Below the pieces are notes generated by a model. The model was not told the DNA's origin. It saw nothing but the letters and a program-made list of their open reading frames with translations, and did not search any database. A DNA stretch of 64,000 bases from Nitrospirota bacterium (GTDB lineage Bacteria; Nitrospirota; Thermodesulfovibrionia; Thermodesulfovibrionales; Dissulfurispiraceae): assembly GCA_040752355.1 (NCBI GenBank), contig JBFMHE010000005.1:1-64000 (forward strand), given 5' to 3'. The position numbers were made by a program, and so were the translations under genes. Shown here piece after piece: positions 42,273 to 51,876 of this stretch. How positions within the stretch are numbered: the stretch's first letter is position 1; the number at the start of each line of letters is the position of its first letter.

Positions 42273-44495
42273 CTACGCGCCGCGGCGCATCAGCTCTCCG
42301 AATTCCCCGGCAGGCAGCGGGGCGCTGAAGAGGTGTCCCTGCATCTCGTCGCACCGGCTCGCCCTGAGGAACGAGAGCTGCTCCTCGGTCTCGACCCCTT
42401 CGGCCACGACCCTCATCTGCATGCTGTGCGCCAGGGAGGTTACGGCGGTGATGATCGCCCGGTCGTCGGGATCGGTGGCGATGTCGTGGATAAAGGAGCG
42501 GTCGATCTTGAGCCGCTGGACAGGGAGGCGCTTCAGGTGGATCACCGACGAGCAGCCGGTGCCGAAGTCGTCGATCGAGATGCGCAGCCCCTTCCGGGCC
42601 AGCTCGTTCAGGCGGGTGCTCGCTCTCTCGATGTTGCTCATGACGACACGCTCGGCGACCTCGATATCGAGGCACTCCGGGGTGAGCCCCGTCTCTTCCA
42701 ATATGCCCGTTATGAGGGTGCCCAGTTCCGGGTGGTGGAGCTGACGCCCCGAGAGGTTCACGGTGATAAAGAGGCCGGACCATCCCTCCTCCTGCCATCC
42801 GCGCACCTGGGCGCATGCGGTCCTCAGCACCCACTCGTCGATGGCCGAGACGAGCCCGGTCTCCTCGGCGACCGGCAGGAAGCGCACGGGACCGAGGAGC
42901 CCCTCCTCGGGATGCTGCCATCGCACCAGCGCTTCGGCGCAGACGACCGTGCGGGAGGCGATATCGATCTGGGGCTGGTAATGCACGGTCAGTTCGCCCC
43001 GCTCGAGGGTCCGGCGCAGGTCGCTCTCTATCCGCACCCTCTCGACAGTCCGGCTGTTCAATTCGTCGCTGAAGAACTGGTAGGCGTTCCTGCCCCTCTC
43101 CTTGGCATGATACAGGGCGATATCCGCGTAGCGGAAGAGCGGCTCTATCTCTTCGGCATCGTCGGGATAGACGCTGATGCCGATGCTGGTGGTGATGGAG
43201 AGCTCGTGCCCGTTAACCGTATAGGGCTTCCGGAAAGCGTCCACGACCTTGCGGGCGATAAGGGCAATGTCCTCGGTATGGACGATATCGGCAAGGAGGA
43301 TATTGAACTCGTCGCCGCCGATGCGCGCCACGGTGTCCGACTCCCTGACGCTCTCCCTGAGCCGTTCGGCGACCTCTTTGAGCAGTCTGTCGCCTGCCTC
43401 ATGCCCCAGGGTGTCGTTGACCTCTTTGAAGCGGTCGAGGTCGAGGAAGAGGATCGCCAGCTTTTTAGCATGGCGGCGGGCCTGGGCTGTCTCGATGGTG
43501 ACGATGTCGAGGAAGAGACGCCTGTTCGGCAGGCCGGTGAGCGCGTCGTGGTGCGCCATGTGCCTGATCTCCTCCTCCATAAGCATGCGGTCGGTGATAT
43601 CGGTGTTCGTACCGAACCACCGCAGGATACGGTCCTGCTCGTCGCGGATCGGGATGGCCCGTGAGAGGAACCAGCGGTAGCGCCCGTCCTTCCCGCGGAG
43701 CGGAAAGGTGTCTTCCCACACCTCCCCGGTCCGGAAGCAGCGGCCGATCTTCTCGACGACGCGCTGCACGTGGTCGGGGTGATGCACCTTCCGCCAGCCC
43801 CATCCCTGCATCTCTTCGAGCGTGGTCCCCGTATAGTCGAACCAGCGTTTGTTATACCAGAAGATCCATCCCGATGCATCCGCCATCCAGGCGAGCTGGG
43901 CGATGTTGTCGGCCAGGGTCTGGAAGCGCTCCTTGCTCTCCCGGAGCGCCTCCTCGGCGCGCTTCCTTTCGGTGATATCGGTGGATACCCCTGCCATGCC
44001 GTAGATAGTCCCCGCTGCGTCGCGCAAAGGGAATTTCATGGAGATATAGGTGCGGCGCTCGCCTCCGGAGATGATGCTCTCCTCGTATTCGGCCGGCGCG
44101 CCCCGTTCGATCACCTCCCGGTCGTTGGCGCGGATCTCTTCCGCAATATCCCCGGGGAGAATGTCGTAATCGGTCTTGCCGATCATCCATTCCCTAGGGA
44201 TGCCGAAGAGTCGGGCATATTCCTTGTTGATGAATATGAGGCGGCCTTCGAGGTCCTTCGAGTAGATGACCGCCGGGCTGTTGTCGGCGATCTCGGTGAG
44301 GAGGGCGCGGCTTTCCTCCAGCTCGCGCGTCCTCTCTTCGAATCGTTCTTCCAGCTCGGCATACGCCCTATCGATCGCTCCCTTCGCCCTTTCCTCCGTA
44401 CGCCCCAAGCGGCAGATGAGCCGCCGCTTTCTCCTGCTGTCCGGAGCTCTCTCCGCCGCTTTCTTCCGATGGCCTGGCTTCTCTCCCTTGTCCAT
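42273..44495 (-). CDS. PAS-GGDEF-EAL c-di-GMP turnover protein (second copy)
   Basis: 740 residues. A basic leader and a coiled coil (about 40-65) precede two PAS/PAC domains (about 70-190 and 195-315, including ITERKRAEEAL). GGDEF is intact (RIGGDEFNIL near 393-398) and EAL is intact (CAEALVRWQHPE near 520). The two enzymatic halves are closely similar to the protein at 37219, so they are probably paralogues. AAAGGAA precedes the ATG. The sensory input is unknown. Confidence 0.9.
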   Translation of the reverse strand: MDKGEKPGHRKKAAERAPDSRRKRRLICRLGRTEERAKGAIDRAYAELEERFEERTRELEESRALLTEIADNSPAVIYSKDLEGRLIFINKEYARLFGIPREWMIGKTDYDILPGDIAEEIRANDREVIERGAPAEYEESIISGGERRTYISMKFPLRDAAGTIYGMAGVSTDITERKRAEEALRESKERFQTLADNIAQLAWMADASGWIFWYNKRWFDYTGTTLEEMQGWGWRKVHHPDHVQRVVEKIGRCFRTGEVWEDTFPLRGKDGRYRWFLSRAIPIRDEQDRILRWFGTNTDITDRMLMEEEIRHMAHHDALTGLPNRRLFLDIVTIETAQARRHAKKLAILFLDLDRFKEVNDTLGHEAGDRLLKEVAERLRESVRESDTVARIGGDEFNILLADIVHTEDIALIARKVVDAFRKPYTVNGHELSITTSIGISVYPDDAEEIEPLFRYADIALYHAKERGRNAYQFFSDELNSRTVERVRIESDLRRTLERGELTVHYQPQIDIASRTVVCAEALVRWQHPEEGLLGPVRFLPVAEETGLVSAIDEWVLRTACAQVRGWQEEGWSGLFITVNLSGRQLHHPELGTLITGILEETGLTPECLDIEVAERVVMSNIERASTRLNELARKGLRISIDDFGTGCSSVIHLKRLPVQRLKIDRSFIHDIATDPDDRAIITAVTSLAHSMQMRVVAEGVETEEQLSFLRASRCDEMQGHLFSAPLPAGEFGELMRRGA

Positions 44496-44815
44496 GAAAT
44501 ATTCCTTTCAAAGTGCGGGTATGTTGCGGCAGGTTGCCGAGGAGGGGCCGCAGCGCACGGGCACGCTCATCCGGCGTGCTGCACTGACAGGCATCGCGTC
44601 TACTTAAAGTGTAGCGTTTATCGAGCAGGAGTGCATGCCCCGATATGGCGGCGGGTGAGTGTGTGCGTGTTTTTTTTTTTTTTGGAACAACGCCTTACAC
44701 GCGAAACGTATGGCGGGCTCCGCGGGATGCGCTGAGGGAAAGGGAACTGCTCGAACTTCCTATCGCTCGAAGTGATACAGGAGGTCGGCGCCGCCCAGCC
44801 GGCCTCTCTGCCTGC
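44496..44815. other. 320-bp intergenic region with homopolymer tract
   Basis: It contains a 14-T run (44670-44683), rare in such GC-rich DNA and a likely slippage or terminator site, and the first copy of the tamB-end direct repeat (44747-44794). No credible gene is seen. Confidence 0.5.
44747..44794 (-). repeat. direct repeat: duplicated tamB 3' end, copy 1
   Basis: 48 bp, 44 identical to 46156-46203, in the same orientation. On the minus strand it would encode GADLLYHFER and a stop, almost the tamB end GADLLYQFER. The two copies bracket the family 4 glycosyltransferase gene. Confidence 0.75.
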
Positions 44816-45976
44816 TTATGCCGCGTCTTTTTCCTGCGGTTTCACGCCGCCTCCGTGCGCCGCCTCTTTCTGTCCGAGGACGGGCTCTGCCGGACCGGGG
44901 ATCGACAGGACGGGTATCTCTTCGCCCGTGTAGCGGGGCAGCGCCTCCTGATCTGCCTTGGCCCTGCATTCCCGTATGAGCCGGAGCATTTCCTTTACAT
45001 AGCGCTGCTTGTTGAAGCGTTCGACTATCATTGCATATCCACTACGGGAAAGCCGCTCCCGCAGCTCCTTGTCGGAGAGGAGCGCCTCCATTTTCCGCCG
45101 GAGCTCGGCGGCGTCTCCCGGACGGTAGAGGAGCCCGCTCACGCCGTTCTCTATATAATCCCTGGCGCCGACCACATCGGCGACGATGACCGCTTTGCCG
45201 AACGCCATGGCTTCGAGAAACGAGGCCTGGCCCGTCGAGCGCTGCGTATCGTACAGGGGGATGACCACGAGCTCGGCTTTCTTCAGCAGCGCAATATACT
45301 GGTGATAAGGGATATCGCACAGCAGCTCGACCGATGAGGGCGGCCTTGCTGCGGCGACGTCCTGTCGTGATGCGATGACGATGATGCGCCTGCCCATGCC
45401 TTCTGCTGCGGAAAAGAGCGTGGGCCAGTCGCGCAGGCTCCGTCCGGCAGCTACGATCGATCCGTCGCTGTCCGGGATCATCTCGGGACGATCGATATTG
45501 GTGGGCCAGGGAATAAACCTGAGCCTGCTCTCGGGCAGCCCCAGGGCCCCGGCATACGCGCGCGCTTCGGCAGAGGCGTTCACCACCACGGCATCGACAT
45601 CGCGGAGCGCGAAGCGCATGATCCCTGCCGAGATTTTTTTCAGGAGCGAGGGCCTCTCGCTCTTCTCGAAAAAGAACTCCTTGGCAAGGTGGACCCTTCC
45701 CCGCCTGCCCAGGAGGCGGCCGAGCAGGCCGTACACCATCGCCGCCCGGTGGCCGACGGTGACGATGATCTTGAACTCACGGGCAAAAAGATACAGGAGC
45801 AGGCCTGCTATGAAGCCGTTGCTGCGCAGCCGTTTGACGGCATCGGGATACCCCCTCTCGCTCAGCACGGCCAGGAGCGGCACTGCATGCGCCCTGTATT
45901 CCTCATTCCTGAAGCTGTCCTGGTTCTGTAGAATCCTGAAATCGCTCTTCGGCGCTGCCTGCTTTCTCTCTCTCAT
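44816..45976 (-). CDS. family 4 glycosyltransferase (GT-B fold)
   Basis: 386 residues. The C-terminal nucleotide-sugar half is clear: IIVIASRQDVAAARPP, the acceptor segment YIALLKKAELVVIPLYD, STGQASFLEAMAFGKAVIVA (the EX7E-type region) and NGVSGLLYRPGDAAEL. The N-terminal half is less typical (MRERKQAAPKSDFRIL) and has no good ribosome site, so the start is uncertain. It should transfer a sugar in surface polysaccharide synthesis. The gene lies between two copies of the tamB 3' end, so it was probably inserted or rearranged there. Confidence 0.75.
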   Translation of the reverse strand: MRERKQAAPKSDFRILQNQDSFRNEEYRAHAVPLLAVLSERGYPDAVKRLRSNGFIAGLLLYLFAREFKIIVTVGHRAAMVYGLLGRLLGRRGRVHLAKEFFFEKSERPSLLKKISAGIMRFALRDVDAVVVNASAEARAYAGALGLPESRLRFIPWPTNIDRPEMIPDSDGSIVAAGRSLRDWPTLFSAAEGMGRRIIVIASRQDVAAARPPSSVELLCDIPYHQYIALLKKAELVVIPLYDTQRSTGQASFLEAMAFGKAVIVADVVGARDYIENGVSGLLYRPGDAAELRRKMEALLSDKELRERLSRSGYAMIVERFNKQRYVKEMLRLIRECRAKADQEALPRYTGEEIPVLSIPGPAEPVLGQKEAAHGGGVKPQEKDAA

Positions 45977-46155
45977 GGCCTGCTTGAAAGCAAGTGACGT
46001 GCCATGCGGCGCAGGGCGCTTTCCCTCGAAAGATCAACAAACGATAAGGCGCCGCGATCCCGTTCTGTAAGGAGCTCCGACGGGACGTGTAAAGCCCTCT
46101 TACACCCTTCAAGGGGCGAGGCGCTCCGTATGATCTCTCTCGCTCGAAGTGCCTA

Positions 46156-46203
46156 CCGTTCGAACTGCCTATCGCTCGAATTGATACAGGAGGTCGGCGC
46201 CGC
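46156..46203 (-). repeat. direct repeat: genuine tamB 3' end, copy 2
   Basis: Contains the last codons of tamB (GADLLYQFER, stop) and adjoining sequence. Just downstream of the stop, a 16-bp unit (CGCTCGAAGTGCCTAC, then CGTTCGAACTGCCTAT) is tandemly repeated. Confidence 0.75.
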
Positions 46204-49200
46204 TCTCGACTCCTGACTCGACCCGCAGCTGGAGCCGCCTGCTGAGGTCGTAGCGGAGCAGGAGCCTGCCCGCCGGCTCGAAGAGGCCTATGCCGTAGCT
46301 CACGTAGAGCCGCGGAGAGAGATAGGTGCCGAGCACGAGTGCCGCCTCTTCTATCGTGGTGCCCTTCTCGATGCGGATATCCTGGATGCCGAAGGTTCTG
46401 CCGATGCGGCGCGCCAGGAACTCGCCGCCGCTGAGGGAGAGGGACGTGGCTGCCCGGTAGAGCAGCTGCCCCTCCTCGCTCGTCGCGCTCTGGAGGGGCT
46501 GGCCCAGGATGAGGTAGGAGAGTATCTGGGTCTGCTCCATGGTCGGCGTGGAAAACAGCGTAAGGCGCGGGTTCCTGAGATTTCCCTGGACCCTGACGCC
46601 GGCGGTTACGTCGCCGGCTTTCCGCACGGCGCTCATATCGAGCACGGGGTTCGTGACCGGTCCGCCGGCAAAGAGAAGACGCCCGCGGTCGATCTGGAGC
46701 GACCGGCCGTACGCCGTGTAGCGGCCGTTGACGATGGACAGCTCTCCCTGGGCGGTGGTGAGCTGCCCCGGCTCGTCCACGACGAGGACGCTCCCCCTGA
46801 CGTTTCCGTTCAGCCCGAACCCGCTGAAGGAGACGCGGTCTCCGAGCACGATCCTGATACGGGCATAGATCTTCCACTCCTCTTCATCCCTCTTCTTTTT
46901 CCTCTCTTCCCTTTCGGAGACAATAACGACATCCTCCGAGACCGGCACCGCCGCAGCTCCGCTGCGCGGCGTTATCGACGCCTCGGGAATGAGCAGCTCG
47001 CCCGATGCCTCGACGCAGCGTCCTTTGATAGTCACCGCGATATCGGGCGAAGCGAGAATGCGCGCATCCGGTTTGCGATAGGCGAGGAACTCTCTCCCCG
47101 TAACCCGAAGAGAAAGGGACGGCGCCTGCCCGGGCCCCAGCGACGCGGTGCCGCTTACCGTTATGCTGCCGGGCCCCGAGAGAGCCCGCCCCTCGATCCT
47201 GAGCGGACCGCCACCGCTGCCCGAGGCGCTGAGCTGTATTCCCACGAGCCTGATGCCGAGGTCCGGCACGGTCGCCGCTCCTTGCTCCAGCGCGAGGCGT
47301 CCCGCAACCTGCGGCTCGGCCGCAGTGCCGGAAAAGGCGAGGTCGGCCTTCAGGAGGCCGCTCGTATTCTGAAGCGTGGGGACGAGAGCGGCGATGAGCC
47401 CGAGCTCTCTCAGCTCCGCGTTTATCGTCCCCTCTATCGCCTGGGTATTCCAGGAAAAAGTGAAATACAGGCAGAGCCGGGAAGAAGCATTCGCGAGACA
47501 CCATTCTCCTGTCCTCACCGCACCGGTCGCCGTATTGACCGCCAGCGGTCCGGGAGAGGCGAGCGTCCAGGTGCCGTAGTCTTCGGTGATGAGGCGCGCC
47601 TGGGTCAGGCTGCCCTGCCAGACCTTGTCGCGGTATCCGCCTTCAGCCCGCAACGGGAGGGTGACCCGGCCGGTCCTGATCTCTGCGGAGAGCGTATGCG
47701 ATGACAGCCTGCCGGTCCCCTTCAGCGCTGCTGCCCTGACCGTCTGTCCCGCGATACGCAGGCCGGCGGCGCTGAGATCGATACGCGACGGCCTGATATC
47801 CTGCATATCGAGTCCGACTTCTGCATCCAGGGCTTCCGCGCTATGGTTCCGGAAGGCGAGATTTCTGCCCGACAGGGCGGCTGCTATGAAGGGAGCGGCC
47901 CGCGGCCCGTTCACCGACCCGCTGCCCTTGAGCGATCCCCTGGCTGCAGGCAGGAGCGCATCCAGTTTGGGCGAGACGAGCTCCCACGAGAGATTCCAGG
48001 TATCGGCGACCGCTCCCGAAGCGGTGATCACGGTCCCTCCCGAGGAGAGCCGCGCCTTCTGCAGCCAGTAAGCGCTGCCGCTCATCGAGAGGCGCAGCGC
48101 TGCGGCGAGGGGATACCCGCGCACCTTCCCCCGCGCCTCCTGGAGATCGATCGTCGTCAGCACGGCGCCCGAACGGTCCTTGCCCGAGAGGGAGGCGCGA
48201 AGACCGATCGATCCCTGCCAGTCCGGCCACAGGACGCCGGGGTTGATTCCCTTCCCCCGTAGCGATACGGTCCAGTCGAGCGCGGGTCTCCAGGCAATGC
48301 TCCCGCTGCCGCTCACGGTCCCTTCCAGTGTCCTGCCCTGGAAGGTCTTCACCGTCACGGAGCTCGTATCTCCATGGCCGGCAGCGGTCCCGTGCGCGGT
48401 CCAGCGTATTCCCTCTCCTCCGGCAGCCGCCGTCTTCCCTTCGAGACCGAAATCGATGGTGAACCGGTAGGCGTCAGGAGAACCTGCTACGGTGAAGCTC
48501 CCTTGCGGGCTGGCGAGCGCGGGGTCCTTTCCCCGCAGCGGCCAGGTGAGGCCGCTCCACGACCCGCGGGCCGAGACCGGGTCCCGCCCTTTTTCGGGAC
48601 CTGCGGGGACATACGTGCCGCTCAGCGTTGCCCTCGCCGTGCTCTCCTGCAGCGCCAGGACGAGGCGATGGACCGTCAGCTCTTCCTCGCCGCGGGAAAG
48701 GGAGACCTCGCCTTTCAGGGTTCCATAGCCGGTATCGGCAGCGGTGAAGTCTCCTTCCATGTCGAAGGATGAGCCGTAGCCCTGTCCCTTGAAGGCGCCT
48801 TGCAGGAGCACGGCAGGCCACTCCCCGCGTATCGTCCGGGGCGAGAGCTTCTGTATGCGGAGATGCGCTCCCCAGCGCAGCGTTGTAAAGGGATCGGCTA
48901 TCACGGCCGTGACAGTCGCTTCGAACGGTGCGCGCAGCTGCTGGCGCACTATAAACCGTTCGAGCGTGCCCTCGGCGGCCCCGCCTCCCTCCATCCGAGG
49001 ATACCCTTCGGACGCCGCTGTCCATTCGGCAGTGAGGTCGAACGGATAGTTCCGCGCCGTGCGCACTGAACCCTTCAGGCGTGCAGAGAGAGAAGGCATC
49101 TCTATATCCAGTTTCCGGATGCGGAGCGTCTGCATGAGGCCGGAGTCCATATCGAGAGCGATGCGGTTGATGATCACCGGAGGCGCTGGAGCGCCTCGCA

Positions 49201-49630
49201 CGAGCGTGATATCGCTGAGCAGCGCATTCCGTACGGTGACCGCGAGCGGGAGACGGATCTCGGGAAGCTGCGGGGGAGAGGGGGCTTTCCCCTCTTCGGC
49301 GCCGGCGGTCGTAACGGTAATCCCCCTGGCGTTGAGCTCCGTCACATAGACCTCTCCCGAAAGGAGGAAATACGGCATCCAGTCGAGGGAGAGTCTTTCG
49401 AGCGTTACGGTTGTCCCGCCGGCGCGGTAGCGTACGCCGTTGAGCGAGAGCGGGCCTATCAGGCGGCCGCGGGCCTCCTCTATCGATACCTCGCCCGGCA
49501 GGAAGGTGACGAGCCGCGGCAAGAGCAACTGCAGCCCCCTTTCGGTCGCGACGAGGAACCCTATGCCGCCGGCGATGGCAGCGAGCAGGATCACCCCGCT
49601 GGCAGAGAGCGCGAGAAGGGCGCGTTTCAT
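46169..49630 (-). CDS. tamB: TamB-like inner-membrane translocation/assembly protein
   Basis: 1153 residues. One N-terminal membrane helix (ALLALSASGVILLAAIAGG) precedes a very long repetitive beta-rich body (AsmA/TamB-type, with LSLDWMPYFLLSGEVYV and many alternating strands). The C-terminal DUF490/TamB domain (YLILGQPLQSATSEEG, RIGRTFGIQDIRIEKGT) ends in GADLLYQFER, the expected aromatic-terminated beta signal. TamB spans the periplasm and, with TamA, helps insert outer-membrane proteins or move phospholipid. The start overlaps the tamA stop by 2 bp (ATGA), so they are coupled. Confidence 0.9.
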   Translation of the reverse strand: MKRALLALSASGVILLAAIAGGIGFLVATERGLQLLLPRLVTFLPGEVSIEEARGRLIGPLSLNGVRYRAGGTTVTLERLSLDWMPYFLLSGEVYVTELNARGITVTTAGAEEGKAPSPPQLPEIRLPLAVTVRNALLSDITLVRGAPAPPVIINRIALDMDSGLMQTLRIRKLDIEMPSLSARLKGSVRTARNYPFDLTAEWTAASEGYPRMEGGGAAEGTLERFIVRQQLRAPFEATVTAVIADPFTTLRWGAHLRIQKLSPRTIRGEWPAVLLQGAFKGQGYGSSFDMEGDFTAADTGYGTLKGEVSLSRGEEELTVHRLVLALQESTARATLSGTYVPAGPEKGRDPVSARGSWSGLTWPLRGKDPALASPQGSFTVAGSPDAYRFTIDFGLEGKTAAAGGEGIRWTAHGTAAGHGDTSSVTVKTFQGRTLEGTVSGSGSIAWRPALDWTVSLRGKGINPGVLWPDWQGSIGLRASLSGKDRSGAVLTTIDLQEARGKVRGYPLAAALRLSMSGSAYWLQKARLSSGGTVITASGAVADTWNLSWELVSPKLDALLPAARGSLKGSGSVNGPRAAPFIAAALSGRNLAFRNHSAEALDAEVGLDMQDIRPSRIDLSAAGLRIAGQTVRAAALKGTGRLSSHTLSAEIRTGRVTLPLRAEGGYRDKVWQGSLTQARLITEDYGTWTLASPGPLAVNTATGAVRTGEWCLANASSRLCLYFTFSWNTQAIEGTINAELRELGLIAALVPTLQNTSGLLKADLAFSGTAAEPQVAGRLALEQGAATVPDLGIRLVGIQLSASGSGGGPLRIEGRALSGPGSITVSGTASLGPGQAPSLSLRVTGREFLAYRKPDARILASPDIAVTIKGRCVEASGELLIPEASITPRSGAAAVPVSEDVVIVSEREERKKKRDEEEWKIYARIRIVLGDRVSFSGFGLNGNVRGSVLVVDEPGQLTTAQGELSIVNGRYTAYGRSLQIDRGRLLFAGGPVTNPVLDMSAVRKAGDVTAGVRVQGNLRNPRLTLFSTPTMEQTQILSYLILGQPLQSATSEEGQLLYRAATSLSLSGGEFLARRIGRTFGIQDIRIEKGTTIEEAALVLGTYLSPRLYVSYGIGLFEPAGRLLLRYDLSRRLQLRVESGVESGADLLYQFER

Positions 49631-51417
49631 AGGTCCGGCCCGATATTCAGGTGAATGCGCCACTGCCGCTCGTCCGGCTCGGGGTCGAGCGCCAGGGCGA
49701 CGTCGACGCGCACCAGCCCGACCGGGGATTTCCACCGCACCCCGACCCCTGCGCCCTGCTTCAGGGGATCGGAGAGGTTGTTGAGCGCGTTGCCCACATC
49801 GTAAAAGGCCGCGGCGCTCCAGGAGGAGGTGAGGCGGCGCTCGTACTCGACGCTGCCTTCGATGAGATGCTTGCCGCCGATCACGTTGCCGTCGCGCTTG
49901 GGCCCGAGCGTGTTATACCCGTATCCCCGGACGCTCCTGTCGCCGCCGGCAAAGAAACGCTGCGAGGCGGGCAGGTCCCTGAACCGTTCGACCTGGCTGA
50001 AGCCGAAGCCGGCGCGGAGCAGTACCCTTCCCGACCGCCAGGGCGAGCGGATGAACGAGGTGGCGGCCCGGAACTGGATGAAGGAGGTGTCGGAGAGGAG
50101 CGCCGTATGCGCGCCTTTCAGCTCGAGGGTTATCCTGCTGCCGTGGGTCACGTAGATCGGGTCGTTCGCCTTGTACCGGGTCCATATCGTCCCGGGGATG
50201 ATGAGGCGCGAGCTGCCCTCCTCATCGCCCACACTGAAACGCTCCTGCTGGAGGTTGGTATAGAAAGTAGCCTGCCACTCGCCGCGCTTGCGGGTGTAGC
50301 TCGCGCCGAGCGCATAGATCCGGCTCTCGCTCGTCTTCGTATCCTCCTCGGAGATGCCCGTCGAAAATTCGAGGCGGTCGGTGCGGGGGTTTTTCATGGG
50401 GATGAGATACCGGGCGGTAAGGCTCTGCCTGATCTCGGAGAGCCGCAGCTCGCTGGTGAAGCGGTGTCCCCTGCGGTTCACCCGCCGGTTCTCCCAGCCG
50501 AGAATGGCGCGGAACCCGGTATCGGTACCGTAGCCCGCGCCGACAGTATACCTCTGACGCTTTCTCGGGACGAGCTTTACGTCTACGGGAACGGTCAGGT
50601 CCTCGGCTTCGGCATACCGGGGCTCCACCTCGACGGAGCTGAAATAGTCGCTGTCGCCGAGCGCATTCTGGAGCTCGAGCAGGCCGGAGAGCCGGAAGGG
50701 GTCTCCCTCATCAAAGGGAACATACCGCGCGAGGAATTCCGGCCGGAGCGCTTCCTGTTCGAAGGTCACCTCGCCGAAGCGGTAGAGCGGACCGGTGTCG
50801 AGATGCAGGGTGACGGCAGCGGTATGCCGCTCCGGATAGACCTCGACCACGCTCGTCAGGAACTCGGCATCGAGATATCCCTGATCGGTCGCCGCCTCGA
50901 GCAGCTCCTGCTTCGCCCTTTCGTAGCGGGGATGGACCAGGCGGTCTCCTATGCTTATGGGGAGATCTCTCCTCACCCGCTCGATCCGGTCGTTACCCGA
51001 GCCTTCGCCGGTTATTACCAGATCGATATCTCCGATGAGGACCGGTCTCCCCGGCTCCACGACATAGCGTGCGGTCCAGAGCCTGCCGCTCCGCACCAGG
51101 TCGGAGCGTATCTCGGGCGTATAGTAGCCGAAGGGCTGGAGCGCCCGCCTGATCTCTTCCGGGGCCCGCTCGTGCAGCCGTTCGATCCTTTCCGCTGTAA
51201 GGGCCTGATCGCTCTTTTCCTGCTCGATCGCGAGGAAGGAGAGGATGTTGCCCAGCAGCGGGTCCTCGACGCCGATTACTTCTACCGAGAGAGTTGCCGG
51301 TGAGAGAGCTGCACGCGGGGGCGCAGCGGGCTCTGCTGCCGATGCGTCCGGAGCGATCCGGAGGAGCAGCGCCAGGAGGAGGACCGGAAGCCTGATGAGT
51401 GCTCTGGAAATGGTCAT
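49627..51417 (-). CDS. tamA: TamA-like outer-membrane assembly protein (BamA superfamily)
   Basis: 596 residues. A signal peptide (PVLLLALLLRIAPDASAA) is followed by POTRA domains (about 45-265; RFGEVTFEQEALRPEFLARY is the last) and a 16-strand barrel with the loop-6 signature GGDRSVRGYGYNTLGP. The C-terminus is WRIHLNIGPDL. This matches TamA (577 residues in E. coli, three POTRAs). The start at MTISRALIRL is behind GAGGG; longer frames lack coding character. A TATAAT near 51551-51556 on the minus strand is the likely promoter. Confidence 0.9.
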   Translation of the reverse strand: MTISRALIRLPVLLLALLLRIAPDASAAEPAAPPRAALSPATLSVEVIGVEDPLLGNILSFLAIEQEKSDQALTAERIERLHERAPEEIRRALQPFGYYTPEIRSDLVRSGRLWTARYVVEPGRPVLIGDIDLVITGEGSGNDRIERVRRDLPISIGDRLVHPRYERAKQELLEAATDQGYLDAEFLTSVVEVYPERHTAAVTLHLDTGPLYRFGEVTFEQEALRPEFLARYVPFDEGDPFRLSGLLELQNALGDSDYFSSVEVEPRYAEAEDLTVPVDVKLVPRKRQRYTVGAGYGTDTGFRAILGWENRRVNRRGHRFTSELRLSEIRQSLTARYLIPMKNPRTDRLEFSTGISEEDTKTSESRIYALGASYTRKRGEWQATFYTNLQQERFSVGDEEGSSRLIIPGTIWTRYKANDPIYVTHGSRITLELKGAHTALLSDTSFIQFRAATSFIRSPWRSGRVLLRAGFGFSQVERFRDLPASQRFFAGGDRSVRGYGYNTLGPKRDGNVIGGKHLIEGSVEYERRLTSSWSAAAFYDVGNALNNLSDPLKQGAGVGVRWKSPVGLVRVDVALALDPEPDERQWRIHLNIGPDL

Positions 51418-51876
51418 GGACGCCCTCGCGCACAACTGCACAGCAGCCCTGTTCCCGATGAGTTGCCCGAAGCCTGCGGAGCCGAAGCGTACAGAGAGCG
51501 GTGCGCTGCACCGCTCGAAAAAGAGAAAACAAAACAACACTCTCATATTATAGCCGATCACCGGCAAAGACCCAACTGCGCGTACTTTCGATCGAATGTC
51601 CCATCGCTGTATAGGGATAATCGCATTAGTCCTTCTGAGCGAGGAGAGGGGAGGAGGCGAGTCATTTGCGCTCATTCTCGACGGGCATCCGGCCCGTCTC
51701 CGAGGCGGGGCAGCCCGCTCCCGCCATCCTGGCTCCGCTTGGGCTGCCCGTGCCGCTCCAAATGCCCCGCCTCCTCCCCTCTCCGGATCCATGGGGGCGC
51801 GGGGGGCGCATAGCTTCCGGGAAGAGAAGCTGTTACACTTGTATAACATCCCCTTTTTCTGTATTGTAGGAGCTTC
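51418..51876. other. divergent tamA/lipA intergenic region
   Basis: 459 bp containing the tamA -10 (TATAAT on the minus strand near 51551-51556) and structured repeat copy B (51643-51784). The likely lipA promoter is near 51830-51870 (TTACACTTGTATAAC and a later TATTGTAGG). No gene is seen. Confidence 0.5.
51643..51784 (+). repeat. structured repeat element, copy B
   Basis: The outer arms 51643-51667 and 51760-51784 pair at 22 of 25 positions. The core keeps CTCATTCTCG (51671-51680) and CTCCGAGG around the hairpin ACGGGC-ATCCG-GCCCGT. GCTCCGCTTGGGCTGC matches copy A exactly, and GGCAGCCC pairs with GGGCTGCC as a third helix. Confidence 0.75.

Noticed and set aside
44670-44683. 14-T tract as a phase-variation switch
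   Set aside because: It is intergenic, far from a start codon and not inside a coding frame; slippage or assembly noise is as likely.
49651-51303. 550-codon plus-strand frame opposite tamA
   Set aside because: Shadow of tamA; no recognisable domain or ribosome site.
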